Assembly: GCF_003943465.1 (NCBI RefSeq)
Contig: NZ_RJPR01000001.1
Coordinates: 62,001-126,000, forward strand
Source of the DNA: Streptococcus cristatus
Lineage (GTDB): Bacteria > Bacillota > Bacilli > Lactobacillales > Streptococcaceae
DNA: 64,000 bases
Reading direction: 5' to 3'
The position numbers and the translations under genes are program-made. The notes under the pieces were generated by a model. That model was not told the DNA's origin and made no database searches. It worked only from the letters and a program-made list of their open reading frames with translations. Positions 62,628-64,000 of the stretch are shown here, piece after piece; the stretch's first letter is position 1, and every line of letters starts with the position of its first letter.

Positions 62628-63646
62628 TTGATGATGACACTTTCGTTTTCTTTCTTAACGATGCGACCAATTTCATAGACTGGTTCATCAAGCAATTCTT
62701 TGACATGACCTACATTTTCAGGGCTAACTGCCAACATGAGTCCCACACCCATATTGAAGATTTCAAACATTTCCTCATGCCTGATTTGACCGTATTTTTC
62801 AAGAGCTTTGAAAATCGGAAGCACTGGAACTTTGCTTTCCTCAATCTCTGCAGCCAAGTCAGCAGCAAACATACGAGGGACATTTTCGATAAAGCCACCA
62901 CCTGTGATATGGGCAATACCGTTGACCAACTCTTCCTTGATGAGTGGCAAGACAGCCTTGACATAGATACGAGTCGGCTCAAGAAGGACTTCCTTAAGTT
63001 TCTTGCCTTCCAATTCTGGCAAGACTTCCTCACCTGTATAGTCGGCAAAGACTCGACGAACGAGTGAGTAACCATTTGAGTGAATCCCACTTGAAGCCAG
63101 TCCGATAAGAACATCTCCTTCTGCCACTTTTGAGCCATCAATGATTTGAGATTTTTCAGCCACACCGACTGCAAAACCAGCCAAGTCGTAGTCATCTTCG
63201 CCATACATACCAGGCATTTCAGCCGTTTCCCCACCGATGAGGGCAGCGCCTGCCTGCACACAACCTTCCGCTACACCAGCAACCACTTGTTCTAGCTTAG
63301 CTGGTTCATTCTTCCCTGTCGCCACGTAGTCGAGGAAATAGAGAGGCTCCGCACCCGCAGCGATTATGTCATTGACACACATAGCCACACAATCCTGACC
63401 GATGGTATCGTGCTTGTCATACTTGATAGCCAACATGAGCTTAGTTCCGACACCGTCAGTCCCTGAGATCAAGACGGGCTCTTTGACACCTGTTTTTGAA
63501 AGGTCAAACATGCCACCGAAACCACCTAGAGCTCCCATAACACCTGCACGCTCCGTACGATCCACGTGCTTTTTGATCCGTTCAACAACTTCATAACCCG
63601 CTTCAACATCCACACCAGACTGCGCATAAGCATTTTTATTCGTCAT
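62624..63646 (-). CDS. purM: Phosphoribosylformylglycinamidine cyclo-ligase
   Basis: A 340-residue AIR synthetase. [19 protein letters not shown] and [16 protein letters not shown] are typical, and [10 protein letters not shown] occurs in the second half. ATG 63646 has AAAAGGA at 9-bp spacing; an ATG at 63655 directly abuts that RBS. The first codons have a decayed duplicate upstream at 63784-63828. Confidence 0.97.
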   Translation of the reverse strand: MTNKNAYAQSGVDVEAGYEVVERIKKHVDRTERAGVMGALGGFGGMFDLSKTGVKEPVLISGTDGVGTKLMLAIKYDKHDTIGQDCVAMCVNDIIAAGAEPLYFLDYVATGKNEPAKLEQVVAGVAEGCVQAGAALIGGETAEMPGMYGEDDYDLAGFAVGVAEKSQIIDGSKVAEGDVLIGLASSGIHSNGYSLVRRVFADYTGEEVLPELEGKKLKEVLLEPTRIYVKAVLPLIKEELVNGIAHITGGGFIENVPRMFAADLAAEIEESKVPVLPIFKALEKYGQIRHEEMFEIFNMGVGLMLAVSPENVGHVKELLDEPVYEIGRIVKKENESVIIK

Positions 63647-63685
63647 TTTATTCATTCCTTTTCTTTTTTTGAGAAAGACTGCGAC

Positions 63686-63722
63686 GTATTTTTAGATAAA
63701 CAATCATTTTATCTAAAAATAC
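63686..63722. repeat. Perfect 15-bp inverted repeat upstream of purM
   Basis: Arms GTATTTTTAGATAAA (63686-63700) and TTTATCTAAAAATAC (63708-63722), 7-nt loop. It lies in the purF-purM spacer, between the true purM start and its partial copy. Confidence 0.85.
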
Positions 63723-63783
63723 TAGTCAGGCCTCTAGCTTTGGTCCCATAGGAGAAAGCGTCGACTGAAAAATGCTTTAGCTT

Positions 63784-63828
63784 TTAGTCAGTAGTGAGAC
63801 GTGGAGCGTATGCATTTTTATTTGTCAT
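63784..63828 (-). pseudogene. Partial duplicate of the purM start (14 codons)
   Basis: On the minus strand an ATG with AAAGGAATAAACAA upstream reads [14 protein letters not shown] and stops. The first eight residues equal those of purM (MTNKNAYA), and the RBS region also matches; then the sequences part. This is most simply a leftover of a duplication or insertion event between purF and purM. Confidence 0.75.
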
Positions 63829-63867
63829 TTGTTTATTCCTTTCCTTTCACGGAAAGTCTTTATCCGT

Positions 63868-64000
63868 CTATTTGTAAAAACTGGTCTTATCCCCCAAGCT
63901 TCTACGATATTCTTCCTCATAGTCGTAGAGAGGAGTTGGGTAGTCGCCGTCAAAGTAAGCGACACAGAGACCTCCATTTGGCGCATCTGTTTCGATGCCT
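63868..64000 (-). CDS. purF: Amidophosphoribosyltransferase, C-terminal end (cut by window end)
   Basis: The last 43 residues before the TAG at 63868-63870 are visible: GIETDAPNGGLCVAYFDG, then DYPTPLYDYEEEYRRSL and GDKTSFYK. This is the C-terminus of PurF, the first enzyme of purine synthesis. The rest lies beyond the window. It is followed by the purM unit. Confidence 0.88.
   Translation of the reverse strand, partial: GIETDAPNGGLCVAYFDGDYPTPLYDYEEEYRRSLGDKTSFYK

Overview
This window is chromosomal DNA of a Streptococcus, most likely of the mitis/sanguinis group (S. sanguinis, gordonii or cristatus type). The evidence is gene content and protein sequence: FabT/FabK/FabM type II fatty-acid synthesis, a mevalonate pathway for isoprenoids, a CodY regulator, RNase HIII, Bacillus-type DnaB/DnaI, CppA, a three-gene gatCAB and short intergenic spacers. 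Species rank is inference. No phage, plasmid, CRISPR array, rRNA or tRNA gene is visible.

Layout. 1-3.4 kb: end of rnhC, then lepB and recD2. 3.4-4.5 kb: a two-transmembrane protein gene apparently cut by one in-frame TAG, followed by an IS-end-like palindrome. 4.6-8.4 kb: dinB and pflB. 8.5-12.2 kb: a two-gene ThrE-type exporter facing mvaS-mvaA. 12.5-17.1 kb: nrdR-dnaB-dnaI-nitroreductase-der. 17.2-18.7 kb: a glycine-riboswitch-controlled amino acid/Na+ symporter. 18.8-19.7 kb: a scarred interval with a decayed copy of the accA 3' end and an AhpD-like gene. 19.9-30.5 kb: the complete fatty-acid synthesis cluster, read leftward as fabM, fabT-fabH-acpP, fabK-fabD-fabG-fabF-accB-fabZ-accC-accD-accA, with FabT-type palindromes. 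30.8-34 kb: aspartate kinase, a DMT permease and two small tandem paralogues of unknown function. 34-40.8 kb: gatCAB, aspS with a T-box leader, pncA and codY. 41-46 kb: alaT, a universal stress protein and uvrA. 46-49.4 kb: corA, a DUF1129-like protein, a GNAT acetyltransferase and rpsF-ssb-rpsR. 49.5-53.4 kb: the lower mevalonate genes mvaK1-mvaD-mvaK2-fni. 53.5-59.6 kb: a serine hydrolase, cppA, an aquaglyceroporin, pepX, a lipoprotein and a YbaB protein. 59.7-64 kb: purF(partial)-purM-purN-SUFU-purH.

How the genes work together. The mevalonate pathway is split between two loci: HMG-CoA synthase and reductase at 9.7-12.2 kb, and the kinases, decarboxylase and isomerase at 49.5-53.4 kb. GatCAB and AspRS adjoin, which fits shared amidotransferase/synthetase chemistry. 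CodY has a near-consensus box before its own gene, and a weaker one lies in the aspartate kinase promoter.

The window is mostly housekeeping and I do not see a clearly new multi-gene system. The most unusual items are the SUFU-domain gene inside the purine operon, the accA 3'-end remnant beside an AhpD-like gene, the duplicated purM start, the single-stop split gene, the unusual specifier region of the aspS T-box leader, and the tandem small paralogue pair.
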